From assembly GCF_024506435.1 (NCBI RefSeq), contig NZ_JANIET010000001.1, positions 3,906,001 through 3,970,000 on the forward strand: DNA of 64,000 bases, given 5' to 3'. Made by a program: the position numbers and the translations under genes. The stretch's first letter is position 1; each line of letters opens with the position of its first letter. This DNA is from Pantoea trifolii. GTDB taxonomy: Bacteria; Pseudomonadota; Gammaproteobacteria; Enterobacterales; Enterobacteriaceae. Below, in pieces: positions 17,876 to 27,630 of the stretch. Under the pieces are notes generated by a model that saw only the letters and a program-made list of their open reading frames with translations, searched no databases and was not told the DNA's origin.

Positions 17876-19162
17876 TCAATGACTTGCCTGCTGAGAGTGC
17901 GGCAACTGACGCTCCACTTTCAGGCTGAGGATAATGAGTGAACCGATGGCGGCAATCAGCGCCAGCGCCAGCAATCCGGCGGCGCTGCTGTTAAATTGCA
18001 TCTCGGCATTTACGCGAATCAGCGGCGCGAGGAAGCCACCCACGGCGCCAAACAAGTTGACGAAGCCGATGCCAGCCGCCAGCGCGGTACCAGAAAGCAG
18101 CTGCGTCGGCATGGTCCAGAACACCGGCTGCACGGCAATAAACCCCACCGCCGCGACGCTAAGCGCAATGATGGCCAACAGCGGTGAAACCAATCCGGAC
18201 AAACCAATCCCAGCCGCCGCCGCCAGCAAGGTGAACGCCGCCACCCGGCGACGCTCGCCGCTGCGGTCGGAGTAGCGTGGAATCAGCCAGGTGCCAAACA
18301 GCGCGGCAACCCACGGAATCGCCGCCACTAGCGAGGCGAGGAAACCGACTTTGGTGCCCAACAGCGCCGCCACTTGCGATGGCAGGAAGAAGATCAGTCC
18401 ATATACCGCAATCTGGATGGTCATGTAGATGATGGCGAGTTGCCAGACGCGACCATTGCGCAGCGCATCACGCAGATGTGACGTCGGCTTTTGCTGCTCT
18501 TCGCTCTCCAGCTGACGTTGCAGCGCCTGTTTCTCCTCGGCGCTGAGAAAACGCGCTGTTGCCGGCGTATCGTCGATATAGCTGAAGGTGAAAACACCGG
18601 CCGCTACCGCCAGCAATCCTTCAATGATAAACATCCAGAACCAGCCGGGATGGCCCAGCACGCCGTGCATTTCCAGCAGTGCGCCAGAAAGCGGTGAACC
18701 CAGCGTCAACGCCAGCGGCGCACCCATATAAAACAGCCCCATAACGCTGGCGCGCTGCTGCTGCGGGAACCACAGCGAGGTGAGATAAATCATGCCGGGA
18801 AAGAAACCCGCCTCAGCAGCGCCGAGCAAGGTGCGCACCAGCAGGAATTTGGCTTCGGTATCTGCAAATGCCATCGCCGCAGAAAGAAATCCCCACAGCA
18901 GCGTGGTGCCGCCAATCCAGCTGCGTGCACCGAATCGCTTCATTAACAAATTAGCCGGTACGCCAAGTAGCGCGTACACCACAAAGAAGATTCCGGCACC
19001 TAACGCGTAAGCTTCATTACTCAGGCCGGTATCCAGTTGATACGCCTCTTTGGCAAAACCGATGTTGGCGCGATCCAGAAACGCCAGCACGTAGAGCATC
19101 AACATGAAAGGAATAAGACGTGCGCGGTTCTTTTTAACCGCGCTTAACACCAGATTATCCAT
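17876..19162 (-). CDS. rhmT: RhmT, MFS transporter for L-rhamnonate
   Basis: The protein is 428 residues with ATG at 19162 behind GAGGG. Twelve hydrophobic segments of the anion:cation symporter (ACS/phthalate) branch of the major facilitators are present, with [13 protein letters not shown] in the first segment and an [20 protein letters not shown] stretch. Its position between the dehydratase and aldolase genes indicates it imports L-rhamnonate or a close sugar acid. That substrate rests on context and on the E. coli operon of the same content. Confidence 0.88.
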   Translation of the reverse strand: MDNLVLSAVKKNRARLIPFMLMLYVLAFLDRANIGFAKEAYQLDTGLSNEAYALGAGIFFVVYALLGVPANLLMKRFGARSWIGGTTLLWGFLSAAMAFADTEAKFLLVRTLLGAAEAGFFPGMIYLTSLWFPQQQRASVMGLFYMGAPLALTLGSPLSGALLEMHGVLGHPGWFWMFIIEGLLAVAAGVFTFSYIDDTPATARFLSAEEKQALQRQLESEEQQKPTSHLRDALRNGRVWQLAIIYMTIQIAVYGLIFFLPSQVAALLGTKVGFLASLVAAIPWVAALFGTWLIPRYSDRSGERRRVAAFTLLAAAAGIGLSGLVSPLLAIIALSVAAVGFIAVQPVFWTMPTQLLSGTALAAGIGFVNLFGAVGGFLAPLIRVNAEMQFNSSAAGLLALALIAAIGSLIILSLKVERQLPHSQQASH

Positions 19163-19210
19163 GGTAAAACCCTCACGCACGGCTGCGACGCGTCGCCGCA
19201 GCCGCTGCGA

Positions 19211-20413
19211 TTAGTGTTGATAAGGACGCTTCAGTCCATCGCGATTCAGTTCCACGCCGAAGCCCGGTTTATCCAGTACCGATTTGTGCATACGACCGTT
19301 AACCGGCACCGGTTCGTTGATCAGTAGCGGATCAAACTGTGGACGCAGCGTGCTGCAATCCGGGCTGGTCATCAGGAATTCACTGAAAGGGCTGTTGGTG
19401 AAGGTGATCACCGCATGATGCGAGTAAACCGAAGAGCCATGCGGCACCACCAGCTGGCCGCGTGATTTCGCCAGCGCCGCTACCTCAACCAGCGTTGTCA
19501 GGCCGCCGCACCAACCCACATCCGGCTGCAGAATATCGATGCCGGTTTCTGCCAGCGTGCGGAACGATTGCAGCGTGCCGTGATGTTCGCCGCTGGTGAT
19601 TAACATGCCCTGCGGCGCTTGCTGTTTCAGCTGTGCGTAACCTTCGAACTGTTGCGGCGGCAAACACTCTTCCAGCCACTTGACGTTATAAGGTGCGCAG
19701 GCGTGCGCCAGTTTGGTGGCGAAATTGACGTCCTGACTCATCCAGCAATCGAGCATCAGCCAGAAATCCGGGCCGCAGGTTTCGCGATAGTGAGCGATGC
19801 GTGCCACCTCTTTACGGATGCCTTCATCGCCATCATGCGGTCCCCACTGCACCGCCATTTTGCCGCCGATAAAGCCCATCTTCTGCGCCAGATCCGGACG
19901 CGCGCCGGTGGCATAGAACTGCAGTTCATCGCGCACCGCGCCGCCCAGCAGTTTGTAGACCGGCAGATCGGTGACTTTGCCAAACAGATCCCACAGCGCC
20001 AAATCGACACATGAAATGGTGTTCATCACCAACCCACCCGATCCGGCGTAGTACATGGTGGCGTTCATCATCTGGTCGTGAATCAGCTTGATGTCGCTGA
20101 CGCAGCGCCCTTCGAGGAAACGATTGAGATGCTTTTCCACGATGAAACAGCCCATTTCGCCACCGGTGGTAATGGCGAAACCGGTTTGACCGTTATCGGC
20201 TTCAACTTCCACGATCAGCGTGCCTAACACGTTGATGCCAAAGGATTGACGCGACTGCTCATACTGTTTGTATTTGCTCATTGGCGTGGCGACGTGGTCG
20301 TCAATCCAGTGATTGGCACCTTGATCGTGATAATCGCCGCCAGCCGCCGCTTTATCAGCGGTAGCGCCACCGGCAAAGTAGGCGCGGACAGTTTTAATTT
20401 TAGGTAGGGACAT
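19211..20413 (-). CDS. rhmD: RhmD, L-rhamnonate dehydratase
   Basis: The protein is 400 residues (about 401-405 in E. coli) with ATG at 20413 after AGGAGA. It is a member of the enolase superfamily, mandelate racemase/MLE branch: N-terminal capping domain and a barrel carrying metal ligands in [11 protein letters not shown] and LEECLPPQ, with the downstream catalytic part around TSGEHHGT. It dehydrates L-rhamnonate to 2-keto-3-deoxy-L-rhamnonate, the substrate of RhmA. It is separated from rhmR by 13 nt and from rhmT by 48 nt. Confidence 0.92.
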   Translation of the reverse strand: MSLPKIKTVRAYFAGGATADKAAAGGDYHDQGANHWIDDHVATPMSKYKQYEQSRQSFGINVLGTLIVEVEADNGQTGFAITTGGEMGCFIVEKHLNRFLEGRCVSDIKLIHDQMMNATMYYAGSGGLVMNTISCVDLALWDLFGKVTDLPVYKLLGGAVRDELQFYATGARPDLAQKMGFIGGKMAVQWGPHDGDEGIRKEVARIAHYRETCGPDFWLMLDCWMSQDVNFATKLAHACAPYNVKWLEECLPPQQFEGYAQLKQQAPQGMLITSGEHHGTLQSFRTLAETGIDILQPDVGWCGGLTTLVEVAALAKSRGQLVVPHGSSVYSHHAVITFTNSPFSEFLMTSPDCSTLRPQFDPLLINEPVPVNGRMHKSVLDKPGFGVELNRDGLKRPYQH

Positions 20414-20426
20414 GCTCTTCTCCTGG

Positions 20427-21209
20427 TTATGAGGCGTGCTTTTCCGCCGGGCTACGCCAGCCCAGCAGACGGGAAATATCGCGGGCGCAGGCAATCACCT
20501 GACCAGCAAGGTAATCGCGTTTGTCGTCGTCAATCTCGAGTCGGGTACCCACCAGAGAAATGGCAGCGACTAACTGCTGGCGGGCATTGAAAATCGGCGC
20601 GGCAACGCAGCGCACATCGGGATAATCTTCGCCGTTATCAAAGCTCCAGCCCTGACGGCGAATGCGTGCCAGCTCAGTGCGCAGCGCGTCGGCGTTGCGC
20701 AGCGAGGTTGGCGTCACCGCCACAAAGCGCAGGCCGCTGATGATGCGTTCCTGTTCTTCAGGTTGCTGCCAGGCCAGCAGACACTTGCCAATGCCCGAGC
20801 GATAGAGCGACAGGCTTTTCCCTTCGTGCGATCGCACGCTGATGGTGGCGGCAGATTCGAGCTTGAGGATGTAGCAGGCATGACCACCATCGAGGATGCC
20901 GAGGTGGCACAACAGATTGGTGTGCTGCATTAAGCGCGTCAGACGTGGACGCGCGATATCGCGGATATCCATGTGCTGCAACGCGTGACCGGCAAATTCC
21001 ACCAGCCGCGTCCACAAGCAGTAGTTGTTGTTGCGATCAATGGTGATCAGACGCTGTTTTTTCAGTTCAGCGAACAGCAGATAGGCGCTGCTTTTGGGAA
21101 GCGCCAGCGTTTCAATTATCTCGGCGGCACTGCACGGTCCGTGCTGGGCAATAAAGTCGAGAATCGCAATGGCGCGCGTCAGCGCAGGGACAGGCGTAAT
21201 TTCCAACAT
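20427..21209 (-). CDS. rhmR: RhmR, IclR-family regulator of the rhamnonate operon
   Basis: The protein is 260 residues. The N-terminal winged helix (about 5-70: [39 protein letters not shown]) is followed by the IclR effector-binding domain ([28 protein letters not shown]). It is the first gene of the operon, transcribed in the same direction, as in the E. coli rhm locus (yfaX). It probably represses the operon until rhamnonate or a product is present. Hairpin-forming sequence 58-87 nt upstream of its start could include its operator. Confidence 0.88.
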   Translation of the reverse strand: MLEITPVPALTRAIAILDFIAQHGPCSAAEIIETLALPKSSAYLLFAELKKQRLITIDRNNNYCLWTRLVEFAGHALQHMDIRDIARPRLTRLMQHTNLLCHLGILDGGHACYILKLESAATISVRSHEGKSLSLYRSGIGKCLLAWQQPEEQERIISGLRFVAVTPTSLRNADALRTELARIRRQGWSFDNGEDYPDVRCVAAPIFNARQQLVAAISLVGTRLEIDDDKRDYLAGQVIACARDISRLLGWRSPAEKHAS

Positions 21210-21266
21210 GCTGGACTCCAGTCTGATGATCTGGAGCGCAGTGTTGTGGTTTTAACCCTTGAGAAG

Positions 21267-21296
21267 TGTGCGCCGCTTCAAATTACGTGGCGCACA
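21267..21296. promoter_or_regulatory. inverted repeat upstream of rhmR
   Basis: TGTGCGCC at 21267-21274 and GGCGCACA at 21289-21296 are separated by 14 nt and lie 58-87 nt upstream of rhmR. It is a candidate regulatory site or RNA hairpin. No -35/-10 pair stands out nearby. Confidence 0.35.
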
Positions 21297-21340
21297 GTGC
21301 GTCTGGCGGCTACGCGTGTGCGGGAATGTGAATCGCGCCG

Positions 21341-21372
21341 CGCTGCAAGTACAGCCGACTGTACTCGCAGCG
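21341..21372 (-). terminator. strong hairpin downstream of the coiled-coil repeat gene
   Basis: CGCTGC-A-AGTACAG, loop CCGA, CTGTACT-C-GCAGCG: 13 paired bases with one mismatch. It sits 13 nt past the stop of the repeat-protein gene on the minus strand. No T-tract follows on either strand, so it may be a 3'-stabilising or Rho-associated hairpin rather than an intrinsic terminator. Confidence 0.5.
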
Positions 21373-21385
21373 CAGAATCAAGAAT

Positions 21386-22000
21386 TTAAGAGAAAATGTA
21401 TTTGATCGCTGCAATCACCATCGTAGTGGTCATCACCATTAACAAACGCTTTATCCAGCGCATATCGATTTTCAGCGCGGCAACATCCGCTTTGAGTTGT
21501 TTGACGTCAGCTTTTAGTTCGTCAATGTCCTTAATCGCGCCACTTAAGCGAAAATCGAGATCTTTAATAGCACCAGTAAGCCGAACATCAAGCTCCCTGA
21601 TAGCACCACTAAGCCGATTATCCAGCTCCCTAATAGCGCCACCTAGCCGGTCATCTAGCTCTTTAATCGCACCAGTAAGTCGAACATCCAGTTCCCTAAT
21701 ATCGCTACTTAGCCGGTCATCTAGCTCTTTAATCGCACCAGTAAGTCGAACATCCAGTTCTTTAATATCGCTACTTAGCCGGTCATCTAGCTCTTTAATC
21801 GCACCAGTAAGTCGAACATCCAGTTCTTTAATACTCCCTGTAATGCCTTCTCCGGCCTTAATCAAATCGGCACGAGATAACGCATTGTCCTGCTGCATTT
21901 CGGTAAAGATCTCGACCATGGCTTCGGCTTGCTGATCGCTGACGCCGGCCAGCTGCAGTGCTTTAAAAGCTTTGTGTGTATTCATCATCGCGAGTGTCAT
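21386..22000 (-). CDS. membrane-anchored hendecad coiled-coil repeat protein (DUF1640-like)
   Basis: The protein is 204 residues when started at ATG 22000 (other starts at 22030 and 21985 are possible). An N-terminal part (NTHKAFKALQLAGVSDQQAE, then AMVEIFTEMQQD) resembles DUF1640/CCDC90-type proteins. Then come ten 11-residue units of the form G-A-I-K-E-L-D-x-R-L-S/T, a more usual coiled coil (LKADVKQLKADVAALKIDMR), and a C-terminal membrane helix (LLMVMTTTMVIAAIKYIF). The 11-residue period suits a right-handed or straight rod standing on the inner membrane. Function is unknown. The DNA repeats are very similar, so unit number may vary between strains. Confidence 0.78.
   Translation of the reverse strand: MTLAMMNTHKAFKALQLAGVSDQQAEAMVEIFTEMQQDNALSRADLIKAGEGITGSIKELDVRLTGAIKELDDRLSSDIKELDVRLTGAIKELDDRLSSDIRELDVRLTGAIKELDDRLGGAIRELDNRLSGAIRELDVRLTGAIKDLDFRLSGAIKDIDELKADVKQLKADVAALKIDMRWIKRLLMVMTTTMVIAAIKYIFS
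21509..21838 (-). repeat. ten 33-bp in-frame tandem repeats
   Basis: Ten consecutive 33-bp units code for the 11-residue repeats. Some neighbouring pairs are nearly identical, giving a 66-bp higher-order period (GAIKELDDRLS followed by SDIKELDVRLT, seen at least twice). Recent duplication or unequal exchange is the simple explanation. Confidence 0.92.
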
Positions 22001-22266
22001 CCGTGAAGCTCTTGATTTGAGGTGAGGCATAAGCCGACATCTTGCTCAGCGAGCGATTGTTGCGCCATGTAAGTGTTGATATTTTGCGCGGCATTGCGAA
22101 AAATATCAATTAGTACAACAAGTAACGTTCAGACGGATGCGGGCATCTCGCAAAATTGACGTCAGGATCTGCCGCGAAAAGTTTTGCGATATTGCAGCGG
22201 GGAGGTGTTGAGTTGCTTCTTGAAATGGCAGCAAAGCTGTAGAGGCTTACGCTGCCAGTGCAATGA

Positions 22267-22614
22267 TCACTGAACCGGCTGGCCCGGTAGCAATTTCTCA
22301 GACATCAACCGGCGGCAGGATAAACTTTCCTGCCGCGCTTGCTGCTGCTGTTGCGGCGACAAATCCTGCCAAACCGTTTGCAGATGCTCTGCCAGGCCTT
22401 GCTGGAAATGCACCTTCTGCAATGCGTAATCGGAATTACTGCCTTCAATAATCTGCTGCATATCTTGCGGAGCATTGCCGCGCCCATCGTGAGTCAGCGT
22501 ACAGAACATGGCGATGTAATAACCTTTATCCTCATCGCTGTAGTGCGGCATCAGCCACCAAACCACAGCACTGATGACGATCAGCAAAGGCACAATGTAT
22601 TTGAGTTTTAACAT
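22267..22614 (-). CDS. small single-pass membrane protein of unknown function
   Basis: The protein is 115 residues. ATG at 22614 was chosen because it begins directly with a hydrophobic segment (LKLKYIVPLLIVISAVVWWL). Two cysteines (AMFCTLTHD and SLSCRRLM) lie in the domain that follows the hydrophobic segment, probably periplasmic, which is rich in Gln near the C-terminus. No family was recognised and the ribosome binding site is weak. It is transcribed in the same direction as yhiN, 50 nt after its stop, and may be in its operon. The 266 nt between it and the coiled-coil gene show nothing clear. Confidence 0.6.
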   Translation of the reverse strand: MLKLKYIVPLLIVISAVVWWLMPHYSDEDKGYYIAMFCTLTHDGRGNAPQDMQQIIEGSNSDYALQKVHFQQGLAEHLQTVWQDLSPQQQQQARQESLSCRRLMSEKLLPGQPVQ

Positions 22615-22664
22615 GAATAGGTTTATCCGCTGAAGAGTGAAGCGCGCCATGATAGCGACGTGAA

Positions 22665-23849
22665 TTAAAGTGCTTGCGCGCACGCCCAGGCAGAGCTCCA
22701 TGCCCACTGGAAGTTGTAACCGCCCAGCCAGCCGGTAACGTCCACCACTTCGCCGATAAAGAATAAGCCAGGCACATCGCGCGCTTCCATGGTTTTTGAT
22801 GACAGCTGGGTGGTGTCAACGCCGCCCAACGTCACTTCGGCAGTGCGATAACCTTCAGTGCCGTTCGGCTGTACGCGCCACTGATGCAGCATATTAACCA
22901 GCTCGCCCTGCTGCTTGCTGTTCAGCTGCTTCAGCGTGACGTCAGGAATCTGCTTCAGCTCCTGCAGCACCTCAACCAAACGTTTTGGCAGAATTTTCGC
23001 CAGGCTGTTTTTCAGGCTAAGGTTGGGATGCGCTTCGCGCTGCACATGAATGAAATCATCCAGCGAGGTGGCGGGTGATAAATCAATGGTGACGAATTCG
23101 CCCGGCTGCCAGTAGCTGGAGATTTGCAGCACCGCAGGGCCCGATAAGCCGCGATGGGTAAACAGCATCGCCTCTTTAAATAAGGTGCCATCCTGCGCGG
23201 TGATGGTGGTGGGCAGCGCGACGCCCGACAGCGTGTTGAGCTGTTCCAGCAGCGGTTTATGCAGCGTGAACGGCACCAATGCCGCGCGCGTCGGGAACAC
23301 TTTCAGGCCGAACTGATCCGCCACTTTGTAGCCAAACGGCGTGGCGCCGAGGCCCGGCATCGAGAGCCCGCCGCTGGCGATCACCAGTTTTTCGGCCTGC
23401 ACCAAAGTACCGTTCAGCTGTAAGGTATAGCCGCGGTCGTCGCGCTCGACGCTCAGCACTTCACTGCGCAGTCGCAGCGTCACTTGCCCGGCATCACACT
23501 CTTTCAGTAGCAAATCGACAATCTGCTGCGCGGAGTCATCGCAGAATAATTGTCCCAGCGTTTTCTCGTGATACGCAATGCCGTGACGATTGACCAGATC
23601 GATGAAATCCCACTGGTTGTAACGCGCCAGCGCCGATTTACAGAAATGCGGGTTGTGCGACAGGTACGCAGCGGGCTCGGTATGCATGTTGGTGAAGTTG
23701 CAGCGACCGCCACCCGACATCAATATCTTGCGACCGGCTTTTTTGCCGTTATCCAGCAGCAATACGCGACGACCCAATTGTCCCGCCTGCGCCGCGCAGA
23801 ACATGCCGGCTGCGCCTGCACCAATAATGATAACGTCAAACTTTTCCAC
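22665..23849 (-). CDS. yhiN: YhiN, HI0933-family FAD/NAD(P)-binding oxidoreductase
   Basis: The protein is 394 residues with a GTG start. The FAD-binding dinucleotide motif is IIIGAGAAGMFCA (about 7-19), followed by RRVLLLDNGKKAGRKILMSG and GGGRCNFTN, the HI0933-family signature. The C-terminal FFIGEVVDVTGWLGGYNFQW is also diagnostic. It is a cytoplasmic flavoprotein of undetermined substrate. It lies divergent from pitA, as in E. coli. Confidence 0.93.
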   Translation of the reverse strand: MEKFDVIIIGAGAAGMFCAAQAGQLGRRVLLLDNGKKAGRKILMSGGGRCNFTNMHTEPAAYLSHNPHFCKSALARYNQWDFIDLVNRHGIAYHEKTLGQLFCDDSAQQIVDLLLKECDAGQVTLRLRSEVLSVERDDRGYTLQLNGTLVQAEKLVIASGGLSMPGLGATPFGYKVADQFGLKVFPTRAALVPFTLHKPLLEQLNTLSGVALPTTITAQDGTLFKEAMLFTHRGLSGPAVLQISSYWQPGEFVTIDLSPATSLDDFIHVQREAHPNLSLKNSLAKILPKRLVEVLQELKQIPDVTLKQLNSKQQGELVNMLHQWRVQPNGTEGYRTAEVTLGGVDTTQLSSKTMEARDVPGLFFIGEVVDVTGWLGGYNFQWAWSSAWACAQAL

Positions 23850-24091
23850 TGCTTTTATCCGCCTTGCCTGAAAGGCGCTGATTGTAGGGATTTGCGGCTT
23901 TTAGCGCCAGCTTCAAAAAAATGCCGTAAATGTGTCATAATGTAACTCACTAATTTTTAGCCGTTTTCAGCTAAATCTATACGCTGCATTACAATTTTAA
24001 GACAATAAAGAGCTATATTTTTCTTTCATATCGCGCACGTTGTCGCAGATAATGCGCCGCGTTCATGTCCTCCCAAAATGGCGTAACGTTT

Positions 24092-25591
24092 ATGCTACAT
24101 CTGTTTGCTGGTCTCGACCTCAGTACCAGCCTGTTACTGATTCTTGCTCTGCTGTTTGTATTGTTTTACGAAGCAATCAACGGTTTTCACGACACTGCTA
24201 ACGCGGTCGCGACTGTCATTTATACCCGTGCGATGCGGGCGCAACTGGCGGTTGTCATGGCGGGTGTTTTCAACTTCTTAGGTGTTTTGCTTGGTGGATT
24301 GAGCGTGGCGTACGCCATCGTTCACATGCTTCCGACCGATTTACTGTTGAATGTCGGTTCGGCCCACGGCCTGGCTATGGTCTTCTCCATGCTGCTGGCC
24401 GCGATTATCTGGAACCTCGGCACCTGGTATTTGGGTTTGCCCGCCTCCAGTTCTCACACATTGATTGGCGCTATCATCGGTATTGGTCTCACCAACGCCC
24501 TGATGACCGGCACCTCGGTGGTTGATGCGCTCAACCTGCCGAAAGTCATCAATATCTTCATGTCCCTGATTCTTTCACCGATTGTAGGTCTGGTGATTGC
24601 AGGCGGTCTGATCTTTGTCCTGCGTCGCTACTGGAGCGGAACCACCAAACGTTCCCGCATCCATATGACGCCTGCTGACCGTGAAAAGATTGATGGCAAG
24701 AAAAAGCCTCCGTTCTGGACGCGCATTGCCCTGATCGTTTCCGCGATTGGCGTGAGCTACTCTCACGGCGCTAACGATGGTCAGAAAGGCATCGGCCTGA
24801 TTATGCTGGTGCTGATCGGCGTCGCGCCGGCGGGATTTGTGGTGAACCTGAATGCATCCGGTTATGACATCACCCGCACCCGCGATGCCGTCAATCATCT
24901 GGAGCAGTATTATCAGCAGCACAACGAGTCGCTGACGCACATGATGCAGCTGGCGCCGCCTGTGGTGCCTACTCCGGATGAATCGCTTGGCGGTCCGCAG
25001 GAGTTTCATTGCGACAGCAGCCGTGCGCTGCAGGCTATCGATCGTGCGCAGCTGCTGCTTAACAACCTGCAGAGCTATGATCAGCTGACGGTTGATCAAC
25101 GCAGCCAGATGCGTCGTCTGCTGCTGTGCGTTTCCGATACCGTGGATAAAGTGGCCAAGCTGCCGGAAACCAGCGCGGAAGATAAGCGCTTCCTCAACAA
25201 GCTGAAAAGCGATTTGCTGGGCACCGTTGAGTACGCTCCGATCTGGATTATTGTGGCTGTGGCGCTGGCGCTCGGCATCGGTACCATGATTGGCTGGCGT
25301 CGTGTTGCCACCACCATTGGTGAGAAAATCGGTAAGAAAGGCATGACGTATGCGCAAGGGATGTCGGCGCAGGTGACAGCCGCAGTATCGATTGGCGTGG
25401 CCAGTTACACCGGTATGCCGGTTTCGACCACGCACATTCTGTCGTCGTCGGTGGCCGGTACTATGCTGGTCGATGGCGGTGGATTGCAGAGTCGCACCAT
25501 CAAAAATATCGCTATGGCGTGGGTGTTCACCTTGCCGGTATGTATTTTGCTGTCGGGTTCGCTCTACTGGATTGCACTGAAACTGATCTAA
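24092..25591 (+). CDS. pitA: PitA, low-affinity inorganic phosphate (metal-phosphate) transporter
   Basis: The protein is 499 residues, exactly the E. coli length, with ATG at 24092 chosen by alignment ([10 protein letters not shown]). It is an inner-membrane symporter of the PiT family, with duplicated signatures [20 protein letters not shown] near the N-terminus and [20 protein letters not shown] in the middle. A large cytoplasmic loop (about 285-385) separates the halves. It imports phosphate as a neutral metal-phosphate complex with protons. An intrinsic terminator follows, shared in position with the end of uspB. Confidence 0.97.
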   Translation: MLHLFAGLDLSTSLLLILALLFVLFYEAINGFHDTANAVATVIYTRAMRAQLAVVMAGVFNFLGVLLGGLSVAYAIVHMLPTDLLLNVGSAHGLAMVFSMLLAAIIWNLGTWYLGLPASSSHTLIGAIIGIGLTNALMTGTSVVDALNLPKVINIFMSLILSPIVGLVIAGGLIFVLRRYWSGTTKRSRIHMTPADREKIDGKKKPPFWTRIALIVSAIGVSYSHGANDGQKGIGLIMLVLIGVAPAGFVVNLNASGYDITRTRDAVNHLEQYYQQHNESLTHMMQLAPPVVPTPDESLGGPQEFHCDSSRALQAIDRAQLLLNNLQSYDQLTVDQRSQMRRLLLCVSDTVDKVAKLPETSAEDKRFLNKLKSDLLGTVEYAPIWIIVAVALALGIGTMIGWRRVATTIGEKIGKKGMTYAQGMSAQVTAAVSIGVASYTGMPVSTTHILSSSVAGTMLVDGGGLQSRTIKNIAMAWVFTLPVCILLSGSLYWIALKLI

Positions 25592-25611
25592 GCAAAGCGC
25601 AGAAATATTCG

Positions 25612-25637
25612 AGGGCGACGCGATGTCGCCCTTTTTT
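25612..25637 (+). terminator. intrinsic terminator of pitA
   Basis: AGGGCGAC (25612-25619), loop GCGAT, GTCGCCCT (25625-25632), T-run to 25637. The T-run overlaps the end of the convergent uspB gene. Confidence 0.9.
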
Positions 25638-25971
25638 ATTGCCAGATCGCCATCGCAATCAAACTCACCACCACCAAAAAACAGAGCCCGCTGGTCAGCA
25701 CAAACTGTCCGCGCACGCGCTCACAGCGGCGAATGAACTCGTCGTCATGATGATCGTGATAGCGCCTCTCCCAGATATAGCGCACCAGCCGCACCTGCTT
25801 ACTTGGCTGCCCGTGCGACGTGAAGAAACCCGCACCATCCACGTATTGATATAACAGCGGATCGCAACCGCGCAAAACGGCCAAAAGTGAGCGCAAAGAA
25901 GAGAAATAGCGCGCCATATTAACCAGACAAACCACACACAGAGCCCAAAAAAGCGCGATAGTGCTGATCAT
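25636..25971 (-). CDS. uspB: UspB, universal stress membrane protein B
   Basis: The protein is 111 residues, the same as E. coli UspB, with ATG at 25971 fixed by that match ([20 protein letters not shown]). It has membrane segments at both ends, with the conserved [20 protein letters not shown] between. It is an RpoS-dependent inner-membrane protein linked to ethanol tolerance in stationary phase. It lies divergent from uspA across a 418-nt region that should hold both promoters. Confidence 0.95.
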   Translation of the reverse strand: MISTIALFWALCVVCLVNMARYFSSLRSLLAVLRGCDPLLYQYVDGAGFFTSHGQPSKQVRLVRYIWERRYHDHHDDEFIRRCERVRGQFVLTSGLCFLVVVSLIAMAIWQ

Positions 25972-26226
25972 GTTCCCCTCCCGGCTGGAGCCGCAACGAC
26001 GTCGAACGCAGCGGGGAATTGCTGTAGACGCCGCACGGGAAATAAACCAGCCATTGAATGATGTCGATTGCATTGTTGTTATGCGAACCTGAGTGCGCAA
26101 CGCATATGGCAGTGGCACTTATTTTCAGTGTAGGAGATCTGTTGAATTTTTTTCCAGCGATGATTTTCGTTCAGGGCGAGTGAAAAAGCCGATAACGCTT
26201 GATCTCCCTCACAAGCGAACTTGCGC

Positions 26227-26258
26227 TTGCAGCATTTGTTAACAACTCTGGCTATACT
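26227..26258 (+). promoter_or_regulatory. candidate uspA promoter within the uspB-uspA intergenic region
   Basis: TATACT at 26253-26258 is a good -10; TTGCAG at 26227 is a -35-like hexamer but 20 nt away, longer than ideal. If used, the uspA leader is about 125 nt. The rest of the 25972-26389 gap has no recognisable gene. AAAGGAG precedes the uspA start. Confidence 0.4.
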
Positions 26259-26389
26259 CAGGACATAACAAAAACCGCCTGCAAGGCTGAAATAGTTGGT
26301 TGGTGGCGCTTCATCGCCGTCTCGCGCAAAGGAATCGCCGACCGTGAAAGCAGGAAGATTGCCCCGAATCTTGAGAAAGGAGTTTTATC

Positions 26390-26827
26390 ATGGCTTATAA
26401 ACACATCCTGATTGCAGTAGACCTTTCCCCGGAAAGCCAGTTGCTGGTTGATAAAGCCGTTTCGCTGGCCCGTCCTTATGATGCAAAAATCTCGCTGATC
26501 CACGTTGATGTGAACTATTCAGACCTCTACACCGGGCTGATTGATGTCAATCTGGGCGACATGCAGAAGCGTATTTCTGAAGAGACGCACACCGCGCTGA
26601 AAGATCTGTCAATTAACGCCGGTTATCCGATCAGTGAAACCCTGAGCGGCAGCGGCGATCTTGGCCAGGTGCTGGTGGATGCGATTAAGAAATATGATGT
26701 GGATTTGGTGGTGTGTGGTCACCATCAGGACTTCTGGAGCAAGCTGATGTCATCGGCGCGCCAGTTGATTAACACCGTGCATATCGACATGTTAATTGTT
26801 CCGCTGCGCGACGAAGACGAAGAGTAA
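26390..26827 (+). CDS. uspA: UspA, universal stress protein A
   Basis: The protein is 145 residues, a cytoplasmic USP-fold dimer. It opens with [20 protein letters not shown] and carries [20 protein letters not shown], as in E. coli UspA. The class A proteins lack the full ATP-binding GxxGxxxx(S/T) motif, and the corresponding region here ([14 protein letters not shown]) agrees. It is induced by growth arrest and many stresses. Good AAAGGAG ribosome binding site. A palindromic repeat begins 2 nt after the stop. Confidence 0.97.
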   Translation: MAYKHILIAVDLSPESQLLVDKAVSLARPYDAKISLIHVDVNYSDLYTGLIDVNLGDMQKRISEETHTALKDLSINAGYPISETLSGSGDLGQVLVDAIKKYDVDLVVCGHHQDFWSKLMSSARQLINTVHIDMLIVPLRDEDEE

Positions 26828-26828
26828 C

Positions 26829-26853
26829 CGTAGGGTCGCCATTCATGGCGACC
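26829..26853 (-). repeat. REP-like palindrome (GTAG family), copy 4
   Basis: CGTAG, GGTCGCCAT, TC, ATGGCGACC. The GTAG begins 2 nt after the uspA stop codon. No dtpB gene lies between uspA and rsmJ, unlike in E. coli; only this repeat does. Confidence 0.9.
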
Positions 26854-26872
26854 TTCCTCAAAACCACTCGCT

Positions 26873-27622
26873 CTACCCCAGCGGCGGATAAATATCAAAA
26901 CGATGGCTTTTGGTCACCACTGCATCCTGCGTCACCACGCCCGCTAACGGCGGCGCATAATCCGGACGCTTCACCACAATGCGCTTCTTCGCCAGCCGAC
27001 GCGCCGGTTCCAGCAACGCATCCGCATCGCCATCCGCACCGACCAAAGACTGAAACACGCGCATCTCTTTCTTCACCATCGCGCTTTTCTGGCGATGTGG
27101 ATACATCGGATCGAGATAAACCACATCCGGCGCTGGCGTGATATCGCTCAGCGCTTGCTGGCTAACGGCGTGCAGCAACGTAAGCCGATCGCGCAGCCAG
27201 CCGCCAATCTCCGCATCCTGATAACCGCGACGCAAACCATCGTCCAGCAAGGCCGCGACCACCGGATGACGTTCCAGCATGCGCACGCGACAGCCCAGCG
27301 CCGCCAGCACAAACGCATCGCGCCCCAAACCGGCCGTCGCATCAACCACATCTGGCAGATAACCGCTTTTGATGCCGACCGCTTTCGCCACCGCTTCGCC
27401 GCGACCGCCGCCAAACTTGCGCCGATGCGCCATCGCACCCGAAACGAAATCCACGAAGATGCCGCCGAGTTTCGGCTCATCCAGCTTACGCAGCTCAAGG
27501 TGCTCGGCGGTTAACACCAGCGCCATCGTTGCCTGATCGTCCTGCTGCAAACCCCAGCGCTCGGCTAAATGTAATAAGGCGCCGTCTCCGGCGCCTGTTT
27601 CATCGATTAAACCAATTTTCAC
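26873..27622 (-). CDS. rsmJ: RsmJ, 16S rRNA (guanine-1516 N2) methyltransferase
   Basis: The protein is 249 residues with a GTG start ([14 protein letters not shown]), close to E. coli RsmJ/YhiQ. SAM-binding motif I lies in [16 protein letters not shown], and the catalytic-type motif in [20 protein letters not shown]. It modifies G1516 of 16S rRNA in the cytoplasm. It starts 8 nt after the prlC stop, so it is probably co-transcribed with it, as in E. coli. Confidence 0.96.
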   Translation of the reverse strand: MKIGLIDETGAGDGALLHLAERWGLQQDDQATMALVLTAEHLELRKLDEPKLGGIFVDFVSGAMAHRRKFGGGRGEAVAKAVGIKSGYLPDVVDATAGLGRDAFVLAALGCRVRMLERHPVVAALLDDGLRRGYQDAEIGGWLRDRLTLLHAVSQQALSDITPAPDVVYLDPMYPHRQKSAMVKKEMRVFQSLVGADGDADALLEPARRLAKKRIVVKRPDYAPPLAGVVTQDAVVTKSHRFDIYPPLG

Positions 27623-27630
27623 AAGCCGGC

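Noticed and set aside
21509..21838. CRISPR-like regular repeats
   Set aside because: Units are contiguous 33-bp tandem repeats without spacers and code in frame for a coiled coil.
26854..26872. Remnant of dtpB between uspA and rsmJ
   Set aside because: Only 19 nt remain between the repeat and the rsmJ stop; nothing resembling a transporter fragment is seen.
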